Assembly: GCA_003246625.1 (NCBI GenBank)
Contig: QJZR01000010.1
Location: 176,339-240,338, forward strand
Direction of reading: 5' to 3'
DNA length: 64,000 nucleotides
Source: Alphaproteobacteria bacterium
GTDB lineage: Bacteria > Pseudomonadota > Alphaproteobacteria > Rhodospirillales > Rhodospirillaceae
The translations under genes and the position numbers were made by a program. The notes under the pieces were generated by a model. That model did not search any database. It saw only the letters and a program-made list of their open reading frames with translations, and had not been told where the DNA came from. Positions 18,358-26,197 of the stretch are shown here, one piece after another. Position 1 is the stretch's first letter. Every line of letters starts with the position of its first letter.

Positions 18358-19137
18358 ATGTCCCTGCCCGCCGCCCCGTCGCGCATGGCGTTCGTTGCCG
18401 CCGAAACGCCCGCCGCCCAATTCGCCTGCCAGCGCTTGGCCAACCGCTATGGCGACGCGCCCCTGGCCGAGGCCGAGGTGATCGTCGCCCTGGGCGGCGA
18501 CGGCTTCATGCTGGAATGCCTGCACCGCTTCATCGACCATCCGGCGCCGATCTACGGCATGAACCGGGGCACCGTGGGCTTTCTGCTGAACGAATACGAG
18601 GAAACCAGCCTGCCGCAGCGCATCGCCCGCGCGGTGATGGTCAGCCTGTCGCCCCTGCGCATGGAGGCGGAAACCGCCTCCGGCCAGAAGGTGCACGCCC
18701 TGGCCATCAACGAAGTCTCGATGCTGCGCGAAACCCGCCAGACGGCGCACCTGCGCATCCGCATCGACGACTGCGTGCGCCTGGAGGAACTGGTCTGCGA
18801 CGGTGTCCTGGTCTGCACCCCGGCGGGCAGCACCGCCTATAACCTGTCGGCGCACGGGCCGATCCTGCCGATGGGCTCCAACGTGCTGGCTCTGACCCCG
18901 ATCAGCGCCTTCCGCCCGCGCCGCTGGCGCGGCGCCATCCTGCCCCATTCCTCGGTGGTCAGCTTCGAGGTGATGGAACACGAAAAGCGCCCGGTCAGCG
19001 CGGTCGCCGACTACACCGAAGTGCGCGACGTCACCAAGGTGACGGTGCACGAGGACACGGTGACGAAGCTGCGCATGCTGTTCGACCGCGAACACCACCT
19101 GGAGGAACGCATCCTCAAGGAACAGTTCACCCCGTAG
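18358..19137 (+). CDS. nadK: NAD kinase
   Basis: NAD kinase phosphorylates NAD to NADP and is the only route to NADP. The 259-residue product carries the family signatures: the GGDG motif in [11 protein letters not shown] (about residues 41-51), [12 protein letters not shown] and the substrate-binding [18 protein letters not shown]. Length fits the compact alphaproteobacterial form. The start at 18358 is preceded by no obvious strong Shine-Dalgarno; an internal ATG at 18382 (MAFVAAETP) is a possible alternative. It is divergent from chpT and convergent with pyrD, 15 bp away. Confidence 0.95.
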   Translation: MSLPAAPSRMAFVAAETPAAQFACQRLANRYGDAPLAEAEVIVALGGDGFMLECLHRFIDHPAPIYGMNRGTVGFLLNEYEETSLPQRIARAVMVSLSPLRMEAETASGQKVHALAINEVSMLRETRQTAHLRIRIDDCVRLEELVCDGVLVCTPAGSTAYNLSAHGPILPMGSNVLALTPISAFRPRRWRGAILPHSSVVSFEVMEHEKRPVSAVADYTEVRDVTKVTVHEDTVTKLRMLFDREHHLEERILKEQFTP

Positions 19138-19152
19138 GAACGGACCGGGCGG

Positions 19153-20250
19153 TCAGCCGGTCACCCCGGGCTGGTCGGCGCCGACCGCATCGGCGACATG
19201 GGCGAAGCCGTCCGCCTTCAGGCAGGCGGCCAGTTCGCGCGCCACCCGCGCCCCCACCGCCGGGCCGTCATAGACCATCGCGGAATACAGCTGCACCAGC
19301 GACGCCCCGGCGCGGATCTTGGCATAGGCGTCGGCGCCGGTGGCGATACCGCCGACCCCGACCAGCGGCAGACGCCCCCGGGTCAGGCGGTACATCTCGG
19401 CCAGCACCGCGGTGGAAATCGGCATCAGGGGTTCCCCCGACATGCCGCCGGTCTCGTCGCGGAAACGGCTTTGCAGACCCTCGCGCGACCAGGTGGTGTT
19501 GCTGACGATCAATCCGTCGACGCCGGTTTCCCCCGCCTTCACCGACAAACCCTCGCCCATCGCCACCGCCGCGATGTCGGCCAGGTCGTCGGCGGTCAGG
19601 TCGGGGGCGATCTTCAACAGCAGCGGCGGACGGCGCACGCCGTTCCGCGCCAGTTCGTCCAGCGCCTCGCGCACCCCGCCGAGAATTTCGATCAGCGGCG
19701 CGCGGGATTGCAGGGCGCGCAGTCCCGGCGTGTTGGGGGAGGAGACGTTGACCGCCAGATAGTCGGCATACCGTGCCAGGGCCTTCGCCCCCTTCACGTA
19801 GTCGTCGACGGCGCGTTCGGTATCCTTGTTCTTGCCCAGGTTGACGCCGACGATGCCGCGCGGCTTGCGCGCCGCCAGGCGTTCCGCCATCGCCTCCATG
19901 CCCTTGTTGTTGAAGCCCATGCGGTTGATCACCGCGCGGTCCTCGACCAGGCGGAACAGGCGGGGCTTGGGGTTGCCGGGCTGCGGACGGGGCGTCACCG
20001 ACCCCACCTCGACATGGCCGAAGCCCTGCGCCAACATCGCGTCGGCGACCTCGGCATCCTTGTCGAAACCCGCCGCCAGACCCACCGGATTGGGGAACGG
20101 CAGACCGAATACCCGAGTTTCCAGAACCGGCTCGCGCACCGGCGGCGGCGGCGGCACCAGCCCCAGGCGCAGCGCCCGGATCGCCATCTTGTGGCCGAAC
20201 TCGGGATCGAAACGCATCACCAATGGTTTGATCAGCGGATACAGGTCCAT
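19153..20250 (-). CDS. pyrD: Dihydroorotate dehydrogenase (quinone), class 2
   Basis: PyrD oxidises dihydroorotate to orotate in pyrimidine synthesis, passing electrons to membrane quinones. The chosen ATG at 20248-20250 gives 365 residues starting MDLYPLIKPLV, the usual N-terminal membrane-associating helix of class 2 enzymes; a longer open frame upstream runs into the DUF952 gene and is not credible. Motifs include NPVGLAAGFDKDAEV, AVNVSSPNTPGLRALQ and the FMN phosphate-binding LVGVGGIATGADAY. Its first 19 bp overlap the end of the DUF952 gene, which suggests co-transcription. Confidence 0.96.
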   Translation of the reverse strand: MDLYPLIKPLVMRFDPEFGHKMAIRALRLGLVPPPPPVREPVLETRVFGLPFPNPVGLAAGFDKDAEVADAMLAQGFGHVEVGSVTPRPQPGNPKPRLFRLVEDRAVINRMGFNNKGMEAMAERLAARKPRGIVGVNLGKNKDTERAVDDYVKGAKALARYADYLAVNVSSPNTPGLRALQSRAPLIEILGGVREALDELARNGVRRPPLLLKIAPDLTADDLADIAAVAMGEGLSVKAGETGVDGLIVSNTTWSREGLQSRFRDETGGMSGEPLMPISTAVLAEMYRLTRGRLPLVGVGGIATGADAYAKIRAGASLVQLYSAMVYDGPAVGARVARELAACLKADGFAHVADAVGADQPGVTG

Positions 20251-20606
20251 CCCGCGGCCTCCGTCGGCTGGACTTCCCCGTCGAGGAAGCCGAAATCGCG
20301 GCCCGCCAGTTCGCGCCACGCCCGCACCGCGGACAGCGGCAAGATTCCGTAAAGGTGGGGGAACAGGGCGCCGCCACGGCTTTCCTCCCACCGCAGGGCA
20401 TCGCCAAGGACGACGGCGTCCACCGCCATCAGCACCAGCGGCCCTTCCGCCGGATAATGGCGCGCCGCGGTGCCCGCCACTTGAGGGGCGGCGGAGAAAT
20501 GCACGAAGCCGTCGCGCCGGTCACCGTCGTTGCCGGAGAAGCTGCCGCTTTCCCGGAACGCCGACCACTCGCCGGGCAGGCACAATCTGAAGATCCACGC
20601 ATCCAT
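20232..20606 (-). CDS. DUF952 family protein
   Basis: This 124-residue protein belongs to DUF952, a small domain of unknown function related to ADP-ribosyltransferase-like folds. The family pattern is visible: WIFRLCLPGEW at the N-terminus, RRDGFVHFSAAPQV, a central LVLMAVD and the C-terminal FPHLYGILPLSAV. The start is taken as ATG at 20604-20606; the upstream extension of the open frame lacks family similarity. The gene overlaps pyrD by 19 bp in the same direction, so they probably form one transcript. Substrate and role are unknown. Confidence 0.85.
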   Translation of the reverse strand: MDAWIFRLCLPGEWSAFRESGSFSGNDGDRRDGFVHFSAAPQVAGTAARHYPAEGPLVLMAVDAVVLGDALRWEESRGGALFPHLYGILPLSAVRAWRELAGRDFGFLDGEVQPTEAAGWTCIR

Positions 20607-20798
20607 GGCGCCGACACTACGCGCTTTCGCCACGCGTCTCAAGCCGGGAGGATTCTTTGCAACCGGAACGATTTCGCGTTGCAGAACGCGAATCTTTCTC
20701 ATCTTGCCGTAACGCCGGAAACCCGGCCCTTTCCTCCCCCACGCCAAAAAACCAAGTGAAACGCGGGGTTATTCGGGAGACACGCGAACGTTGCGCCC

Positions 20799-20814
20799 TG
20801 GCATGGCGATTGCT
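20799..20814 (+). promoter_or_regulatory. Sigma-54 promoter upstream of a small gene
   Basis: TGGCATGGCGATTGCT matches the sigma-54 consensus TGGCACG-N4-TTGCW with one deviation, preceded by the preferred C. The invariant GG and GC are separated by exactly 10 bp. Transcription would start near 20825, giving a leader of about 50 nt before the gene at 20877. It is the best sigma-54 promoter noticed in the intergenic regions examined. The activating enhancer-binding protein is unknown; FlbD is encoded in the window, but NtrC-type regulators are equally possible. Confidence 0.75.
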
Positions 20815-20876
20815 GAGTATCAGGCAAGAACAACAACGGACCAAAAACAAGAATAATCAGGTAATGGAGGAAAACC

Positions 20877-21083
20877 ATGGTCACCATCCACGCTCCGCCC
20901 TTCGGCCGTTCCAACGCCTTCAATCTCAGCCTCGCGCTCATCGAGGCTCTGGGCAGCACCGGGTTGACCGTGGTCAGCGCCCAGCCCACGCCGGCGATGC
21001 TGGAGGCCGGGGCGCACGCCGCCAACATCGAGCCCGCCGATGCCTATCGGGTCTATGCCGCGATGATCGGCGTCGAAATCTGA
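20877..21083 (+). CDS. Small conserved-looking protein of unknown function (68 aa)
   Basis: I do not recognise this 68-residue protein. It starts with ATG after a strong Shine-Dalgarno (ATGGAGGAAAACC) and is flanked by a sigma-54 promoter and an intrinsic terminator, so it is a complete single-gene unit. The sequence (MVTIHAPPFGRSNAFNLSLA...) has a mixed composition, no signal peptide, no clear membrane helix and no Cys pairs. Two amphipathic helical stretches are likely (about 13-28 and 38-62). The expression signals make it more convincing than its size suggests. Sigma-54 control hints at nitrogen, motility or stress physiology. Confidence 0.8.
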   Translation: MVTIHAPPFGRSNAFNLSLALIEALGSTGLTVVSAQPTPAMLEAGAHAANIEPADAYRVYAAMIGVEI

Positions 21084-21112
21084 CCGAGGGAAAAGGTTCC
21101 GAACACCGGTAC

Positions 21113-21142
21113 CCGCCACCGCCGACGCGGTGGCGGTTTTTC
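21113..21142 (+). terminator. Intrinsic terminator of the small sigma-54 gene
   Basis: A perfect 9-bp stem CCGCCACCG / CGGTGGCGG (21113-21121, 21128-21136) with a 6-nt loop is followed directly by TTTTTCT. This is a classical Rho-independent terminator 30 bp after the stop codon at 21083. Confidence 0.92.
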
Positions 21143-21243
21143 TGTCCCGAACGTGGACAACCGCCGCATCCCAGGGTTATCCTGTGCTCCATCCGAGAAA
21201 AAAACGAAGACCAACGCAATCTTGGCGCGAGGAACAGATCGGC

Positions 21244-22089
21244 ATGGAGACCCTGACGTATTCCCGTGGGGCATGGTTCATCGGCAACCCGCCCCTGCTT
21301 GGCCCGCACGCACATTCGGTCTGGCTGGGCTCGGCGGTGTTCGACGGCGCCCGCGCCTTCGACGGCTGCGCCCCCGATCTCGACCTGCATTGCGCGCGGG
21401 TGGTGCGCTCGGCGCGGATGATGGGCCTCGACCCGGTGCTCACCGGGCCCGAGATCACCGAACTCGCCTGGGACGGCATTTCCCGCTTTCCGGCGGGAAC
21501 CCCCCTCTACATCTGCCCACTGTTCTACGCCGACCAGGGCTTCGTGCTGCCGGACCCGGCATCGACCCAGTTCGCCCTGACCATCACGGTGTCGCCGCTG
21601 GCCGAACCGACCGGCTTTTCCGCCACGGTCAGCAGCTTCCGCCGTCCCGACCCCAGCATGGCCCCCACCGGGGCGAAGGCCGCCTGCCTGTACCCCAACG
21701 TCGCCCGCGCCTATCGCGAGGCGCTGCAACGGGGCTTCGACATCGGCGTCAGCCTGGATCCGGACGGCAACGTCGCCGAGTTCTCGTTCACCAACCTGTT
21801 CTGCGTCAAGGCCGGACGGGTGTTCACCCCGGCGTCGAACGGCACCTTCCTCAACGGCCTGACGCGGCAAAGGGTGATCCAGCTTCTGCGCGACGACGGC
21901 CTGGTGGTCGAGGAAACCACCCTGACGCCGCAGGACGTGAAGTCCGCCGACGAGGTGTTCGCCACCGGCAACTACCAGAAGGTCAGCTGGTGCCGCCGCG
22001 TCGACGACGCGTCCTTCGCCAAGGGCCCGGTCTACGAACGCGCCCGCCGCCTCTATTGGGAATTCGCCCGCAGCGAAGGCTGCCGATAG
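21244..22089 (+). CDS. Branched-chain-type (class IV) aminotransferase
   Basis: This is a PLP-dependent fold-type IV aminotransferase of 281 residues, probably acting on branched-chain amino acids or a related substrate. The start at 21244 (METLTYSRGAWFIGNPPLLG) follows AGGAACAGATCGGC; the longer open frame upstream includes the preceding terminator and is rejected. The probable PLP lysine is in the stretch GAKAACLYPNVARAYREA, and NVAEFSFTNLFCVKAG matches the conserved ENLF-type motif. NGLTRQRVIQLL is also typical. IlvE, D-amino acid aminotransferase and 4-amino-4-deoxychorismate lyase share this fold, so substrate is open. Confidence 0.85.
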   Translation: METLTYSRGAWFIGNPPLLGPHAHSVWLGSAVFDGARAFDGCAPDLDLHCARVVRSARMMGLDPVLTGPEITELAWDGISRFPAGTPLYICPLFYADQGFVLPDPASTQFALTITVSPLAEPTGFSATVSSFRRPDPSMAPTGAKAACLYPNVARAYREALQRGFDIGVSLDPDGNVAEFSFTNLFCVKAGRVFTPASNGTFLNGLTRQRVIQLLRDDGLVVEETTLTPQDVKSADEVFATGNYQKVSWCRRVDDASFAKGPVYERARRLYWEFARSEGCR

Positions 22090-22099
22090 AAAAACCCGG

Positions 22100-22255
22100 C
22101 CGGGCGCCGCCCGGACCCGCGAGGGGGCTCGGCCCCCTCGACCCCATGCGTATTCGAAGAAAATGGGCCCCCGCAAGGGAGGCCCATTTTTCTTCGAACA
22201 GGTCCGGAAGGTCCGGAGGGAAGACCCTCCGGCGGGGTCCAGGGGCGGAGCCCCT
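22100..22255. repeat. Cluster of GC-rich palindromes
   Basis: The gap between the aminotransferase and lysS is packed with inverted repeats: GAGGGGGC-TCG-GCCCCCTC (22121-22139), the long terminator at 22153-22198, and AGGGGC-GGA-GCCCCT (22241-22255), with GGGTCC-type flanks. Similar gggtcc/ggagcccc modules are, from general experience, scattered in intergenic regions of Rhodospirillaceae genomes. It is probably a REP-like dispersed element; copy number cannot be checked here. Confidence 0.6.
22153..22198. terminator. Bidirectional terminator between convergent genes
   Basis: The arms TTCGAAGAAAATGGGCC and GGCCCATTTTTCTTCGAA form a nearly perfect 17-bp stem with one unpaired A. The A-rich and T-rich inner portions give U tracts in both directions. 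It lies between the convergent class IV aminotransferase and lysS and should terminate both. Confidence 0.85.
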
Positions 22256-22266
22256 GTCCTGGTTCT

Positions 22267-23871
22267 TTACGCCATGTCCTCGCCGGCGATCGCCTTGTCC
22301 AGCAGGGCAAGGCTTTCGGTCAGGCCGTAGAGGGCGAAGAAGCTGCCCATGCGCGGCCCGGTATCCTGCCCCAGCAGGATTTGGTACAGCGCCTTGAACC
22401 ACGCCTTCAGGTCGGCGAAGCAGGCGTGCGCCTTGCCCACCTCGTAGACGATGGTTTGCAGCGCCTCGGGGCTGGCCTCCACCGACGGCGCGGCGAGTTC
22501 GCGGCGCAACTGGGACAGCGCCGCCACTTCCTCGGGCGAGGCCTTGCGGAAGGCCTTCTTCGGCAGAACGAAGTCGCGGTAATAGGCGATAGCGCAACGC
22601 ACCAGGGTGTCGAGGAAGGGCATCCCATCCGGCGCCGCGCCCGGCACGTAGCGGCTGAGGTACTGCCAGATCACCGCCGGATCGTCGGAATGGCAGACCG
22701 AAACCAGGTTCAGCAGCATCGAGAACGACACTCCCTCGGCCTCCGCCGGGGGATGACCGGCGTGGATGTGCCAGGCGGGATTGTTCAGGCGCTCGGCCTC
22801 GCCCTGCCGCGGGAAGGCGGCGACGAAGCTTTGGTATTCGTCCACCGCGCGCGGGATGACGTCGAAGTACAGGCGCTTCGCCGCCTTCGGCTTCTGGTAC
22901 ATGAACAGGGCCAGGCTTTCCGGCGGGGCATAGGTCAGCCATTCCTCCACCGCCAGGCCGTTGCCGCGCGACTTCGAAATCTTCTCGCCCTTGTCGTCGA
23001 GGAACAGTTCGTAGGTCAGGTTCTGCGGCTGTTCGCCGCCCAGGATGCGCACGATGCGCGAGGCCAGCTTCACCGAATCGATCAGGTCCTTGCCCGACAT
23101 CTCGTAATCGACGCCCAGCGCCGCCCAACGCATCGCCCAGTCGGCCTTCCACTGCAGCTTCACCGCGCCGCCGGTGACCGGCGTCTCCACCAGCTTGCCG
23201 TCGTCGCGCTTGTAGACGATGGTCCCCGCCGCCGCGTCGGTTTGCACCACCGGCACCTGCAAGACGATACCGGTTTCCGGGCAGATCGGCAGGAACGGGC
23301 TATAGGTGGCGCGGCGTTCCTCGCCCAGGGTGGGCAGCACCACGTCGCGGATCGCGTCGTGGTTGGCCAGAACCTTGAGCAGGGTCGCGTCGAAGCGGCC
23401 CGAGGTATACCAGTCGGTGGAGCTTTGGAACTCGTACTCGAAGCCGAAGCTGTCGAGGAAGGCGCGCAGCCGCGCATTGTTGTGGTGGCCGAAACTTTCG
23501 TGCGTGCCGAAGGGATCGGGAATGCGGGTCAGGGGCTTGCCCAGATGCGGACGCACCATCTCCTTGTTGGGGATGTTGTCCGGCACCTTGCGCAGGCCGT
23601 CCATGTCGTCGGAAAAGGCGAACAGCCGGGTCTTCAGGCCCGGGGCCAGCACCTTCAGGGCGTTGCGCACCATGGTGGTGCGCACCACCTCGCCGAAGGT
23701 GCCGATGTGCGGCAGGCCCGAGGGGCCATAGCCGGTCTCGAACAGCACATAGCCTTTCTCGCCGCCTTCGTTGCCTTTGCCGCGTTTGGCCAGGCGGCCC
23801 TCCAGCAGGGCCTTGGCTTCCTGGAAGGGCCAAGCGTTGGAGGCAAGGGCGGTGGCGGCAAGGTCGGACAT
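22267..23871 (-). CDS. lysS: Lysyl-tRNA synthetase, class I
   Basis: This enzyme charges tRNA-Lys. It is the class I type found in archaea and most alphaproteobacteria, unrelated to the usual bacterial class II enzyme. The 534-residue product shows the class I signatures: a HIGH-like motif in [13 protein letters not shown] (about residues 46-58) and a KMSKS-like motif in [11 protein letters not shown] (about 290-300). I chose ATG at 23869-23871 (MSDLAATAL) because GGGAAAG precedes it; an ATG at 23884-23886 would add five residues. The much longer upstream open frame is spurious. It is on the same strand as the upstream aminotransferase, 152 bp away. Confidence 0.96.
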   Translation of the reverse strand: MSDLAATALASNAWPFQEAKALLEGRLAKRGKGNEGGEKGYVLFETGYGPSGLPHIGTFGEVVRTTMVRNALKVLAPGLKTRLFAFSDDMDGLRKVPDNIPNKEMVRPHLGKPLTRIPDPFGTHESFGHHNNARLRAFLDSFGFEYEFQSSTDWYTSGRFDATLLKVLANHDAIRDVVLPTLGEERRATYSPFLPICPETGIVLQVPVVQTDAAAGTIVYKRDDGKLVETPVTGGAVKLQWKADWAMRWAALGVDYEMSGKDLIDSVKLASRIVRILGGEQPQNLTYELFLDDKGEKISKSRGNGLAVEEWLTYAPPESLALFMYQKPKAAKRLYFDVIPRAVDEYQSFVAAFPRQGEAERLNNPAWHIHAGHPPAEAEGVSFSMLLNLVSVCHSDDPAVIWQYLSRYVPGAAPDGMPFLDTLVRCAIAYYRDFVLPKKAFRKASPEEVAALSQLRRELAAPSVEASPEALQTIVYEVGKAHACFADLKAWFKALYQILLGQDTGPRMGSFFALYGLTESLALLDKAIAGEDMA

Positions 23872-24023
23872 GATCGGCTTTCCCATGATAAATCGGCCCG
23901 CCACGGGCGTGGCAGGATCGGCCAAGCTAGGCAAAGCCGGGGGCGGAGTCAAATGGATGCGCGCCCCGCCCGGGGGGAACCCTCGCCCCCCCGGGGAACG
24001 GCAAGGTGAATCCGGCGGCGGAA

Positions 24024-25226
24024 TCACCGGCGGCACGGACTTTCCGCGATGGCCCGGCGCAGGATGGCCATGCCTTCGTCGACCTCGTCCTCGGTGGCGT
24101 TGAGGGCGGGCATGAAGCGCAGGCAATGGGGACGCGGCGCATTCAGCAACAGCCCGGCCTCCCGGGCCCGGTCGGCGACCGCGCCCGCGATGTCCGCTCC
24201 CAGTTCCAGCGCCAGCAGCATGCCGCTTCCCCGCACTTCGCCCAAGCCCAGCTCGCCGGACAAATCTTGAAGCCTTTGCCGCAGAAACCGGCCGGTCCGC
24301 TGCGCCGCCGCCAGGAAACCGTCGGACAGCACGGTGCGCAGCACCGCCAATCCCGCCGCGCAGGTCAAGGGATTGCCGCAATAGGTTCCCCCCTGGTCCC
24401 CGGGAGCGAAGCAGGAGCACGCCGCCTTGGACAGCAGGGCGGACAGAGGAACCCCGCCGCCGATTCCCTTGGCGAGGGTCATGACGTCCGGCTCGATCCC
24501 CGACTGCTGATAGGCGAACAGGGGCCCGGTCCGCCCCAACCCGGTCTGAACCTCGTCGACGATCAACAGCAGCCCGTTCCGGTCGCAGAGTTCCCGCAGC
24601 CCCCGCATGAACGCCACCGTGGCGGGGATCACCCCGGCCTCGCCCTGAACGGGTTCCAGCATCACGGCGACCGTCCGCGGCCCGACGAGGCGCCGCACCG
24701 AATCCAGGTCGTTCAGAACCGCCTTGGGAAAACCCGGCACCTTGGGCTCGAACAGCGCGTCCCATCCGGCCTTGCCACTGGCCGACATGGTGGCCAGGGT
24801 CCGTCCGTGGAACGCGTGGTCGAAGGTCACGATCTCGAAGGCTCCGGACTTATGCAGTTGCCCCCACTTGCGCGCCAGCTTGATCGCGCCCTCGTTGGCC
24901 TCGGCGCCGGAATTGGCGAAGAACACCTGGTCGAAGCAGCTGTTGCGGGTCAGCAGCTCAGCGAGTTCCAGGAACGGCCGGTTATAGAACGCCGGGCTGG
25001 GATTGATCAGGGTTTCCGCCTGCTTCGTCAGGGCCTCGACGACGACCCGCGGCGAGTGCCCCAGGCAATTAACGGCCCACCCCTGAATCCAATCGAGGTA
25101 ACGCTTGCCGGTATCGTCGAAGAGGTAGGAGCCCTGACCGCGGACGAAAACGATGTCCGGCCGGTTGGTGATCGGCATCAGGCTGGTCGCGGCTAAGGAA
25201 AGGTCGGGTTGCACGTCGTTCTCCAT
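24024..25226 (-). CDS. argD: Acetylornithine aminotransferase-like class III aminotransferase
   Basis: This PLP enzyme probably transfers the amino group between N-acetylornithine and 2-oxoglutarate in arginine synthesis. The 400-residue product has [20 protein letters not shown], the [17 protein letters not shown] stretch, [12 protein letters not shown] and the PLP-lysine region [11 protein letters not shown]. The N-terminus [23 protein letters not shown] is the form I associate with betaproteobacterial ArgD homologues, which may indicate transfer. The start is taken at ATG 25224-25226; an in-frame ATG at 25178 (MPITNRP) is an alternative, and neither has a clear Shine-Dalgarno. A terminator-like hairpin ends only 12 nt before the first ATG, pointing to attenuation control. 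Confidence 0.87.
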   Translation of the reverse strand: MENDVQPDLSLAATSLMPITNRPDIVFVRGQGSYLFDDTGKRYLDWIQGWAVNCLGHSPRVVVEALTKQAETLINPSPAFYNRPFLELAELLTRNSCFDQVFFANSGAEANEGAIKLARKWGQLHKSGAFEIVTFDHAFHGRTLATMSASGKAGWDALFEPKVPGFPKAVLNDLDSVRRLVGPRTVAVMLEPVQGEAGVIPATVAFMRGLRELCDRNGLLLIVDEVQTGLGRTGPLFAYQQSGIEPDVMTLAKGIGGGVPLSALLSKAACSCFAPGDQGGTYCGNPLTCAAGLAVLRTVLSDGFLAAAQRTGRFLRQRLQDLSGELGLGEVRGSGMLLALELGADIAGAVADRAREAGLLLNAPRPHCLRFMPALNATEDEVDEGMAILRRAIAESPCRR

Positions 25227-25238
25227 CGTGTAAGGGAC

Positions 25239-25303
25239 AAAAAAAAGACCACGGATGTCGATCCGTGGCCTTTTGGGAAATTGCACCGGGGGGTCCGTGG
25301 TTC
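25239..25303 (-). promoter_or_regulatory. Attenuator hairpin with competing arm upstream of argD-like gene
   Basis: On the minus strand, GGCCACGGAT-CGAC-ATCCGTGGTC (25270-25247) is followed by eight U (25246-25239), a textbook intrinsic terminator. Upstream, ACCACGGA (25302-25295) is perfectly complementary to TCCGTGGT of the terminator's 3' arm and so can form an alternative, antiterminating helix. The terminator ends 12 nt before the aminotransferase ATG. The leader-peptide stop codon lies 8 nt before the competing arm. The hairpin might instead simply end the LOG gene transcript, but the duplicated arm favours attenuation. Confidence 0.65.
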
Positions 25304-25310
25304 GGGGGAC

Positions 25311-25409
25311 CTACCTCAGCCGGAGGCATCTTTCGCGCGCGGGACACGGCAAGCCGGACGGGCGTCGGGCCGTGTTCGTACGTCGGGAAAGGATGCATTG
25401 CGTGGTCAT
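25311..25409 (-). CDS. Putative arginine-rich leader peptide (32 aa)
   Basis: This short reading frame begins at ATG 25409 and ends at TAG 25313-25311. Of 32 residues, eight are Arg, including adjacent pairs at positions 9-10 and 15-16, and some use codons rare in this genome (CGA, AGA, AGG). The ATG sits at the position expected for the transcription start of the promoter at 25417-25446, so it could be translated from a leaderless RNA; there is no Shine-Dalgarno. Its stop is immediately before the competing arm of the attenuator. Out-of-frame Arg richness is common at this G+C, so translation remains unproven. Confidence 0.45.
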   Translation of the reverse strand: MTTQCILSRRTNTARRPSGLPCPARERCLRLR

Positions 25410-25416
25410 GGACGCC

Positions 25417-25446
25417 ATGATCGTCAGTCGCGGCGGTTCTTGTCAA
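25417..25446 (-). promoter_or_regulatory. Candidate sigma-70 promoter of the argD-like leader
   Basis: On the minus strand TTGACA (25446-25441, perfect -35) is followed after 18 bp by GATCAT (25422-25417, 4 of 6 matches to TATAAT). It overlaps the end of the LOG-family gene. Initiation would fall near 25410, at the start of the putative leader peptide. Confidence 0.5.
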
Positions 25447-26092
25447 TGGGCTTGAGACGCGCCGGTTCTCGGGCAAGGGCGGCGCCCCCGGTCCGCACCG
25501 GTTCATAGGTCTTTCGCCCCGGCGCGACGTAGTTGGCGAACCCGCGAAGAATCTCCTCGGGGGAATCCGAAACGATCAACGCGTCGCGATACGGTTTCGC
25601 CACGAAACCCTTCCGCACCATCGCGTCGACCATCGAGAGCAAGGGATCGAAGTAGCCTTCGACGTTCAGAAAGCCGAGCGGCTTCGCGTGAACGCCGATT
25701 TGCGCCCAGGTCCATTGTTCGAAGGCCTCTTCCAGCGTTCCCGCACCGCCCGGCAGCACCAGGAAAGCGGCGGCCATCTCGCTCATCTTCGCCTTGCGTT
25801 CGTGCATGTCGGCAACCTGATGAAGCTCGGTCAGGGACGCATGGGCGATTTCACGGTCGACGAGGGCTTTCGGCATCACGCCGACCACCCGTCCCCCGAC
25901 GCCGAGGGCGGCGTCCGCGACCGCCCCCATCAAGCCGACCCGGCCGCCCCCATACACCAGACAGGCCCCCGACCGGGCGATGGCACGTCCGGCCCGCTGG
26001 GCCGCTTCGATATAGGCCGGGGAATTGCCGGATGCCGAACCGCAGAACACGCAAACCGCATTGGGATGATTCAAAGCTGTGTCGGCGGCCAT
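25424..26092 (-). CDS. LOG family protein (TIGR00730-type nucleotide phosphoribohydrolase)
   Basis: This is a Rossmann-fold protein of 222 residues of the LOG/TIGR00730 family, which hydrolyses nucleoside 5'-monophosphates such as AMP or cytokinin ribotides to free base and ribose phosphate. The signature PGGAGTLEEAFE (about residues 113-124) and the paired Arg/Lys region MHERKAKMSEMA are both present, along with VCVFCGSASG at the N-terminus. The ATG is at 26090-26092. It is on the same strand as the MFS gene upstream (105 bp) and the argD-like gene downstream. Whether it makes cytokinin-like bases or salvages nucleotides is not visible. Confidence 0.9.
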   Translation of the reverse strand: MAADTALNHPNAVCVFCGSASGNSPAYIEAAQRAGRAIARSGACLVYGGGRVGLMGAVADAALGVGGRVVGVMPKALVDREIAHASLTELHQVADMHERKAKMSEMAAAFLVLPGGAGTLEEAFEQWTWAQIGVHAKPLGFLNVEGYFDPLLSMVDAMVRKGFVAKPYRDALIVSDSPEEILRGFANYVAPGRKTYEPVRTGGAALAREPARLKPIDKNRRD

Positions 26093-26197
26093 TGTTAGTC
26101 CTCATCCCTGGCAAATAAACGGGGGCTAGTAATAAGCCCATTTCAGGCGCCTTGCCAAGGCCCGGGCGACCGCGTTCTCTTCCGTCCCGAGGAGTCT

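Noticed and set aside
24766..25286. Longer N-terminal extensions for the aminotransferase reading through the terminator
   Set aside because: They would translate the hairpin and U tract; family similarity begins near [10 protein letters not shown].
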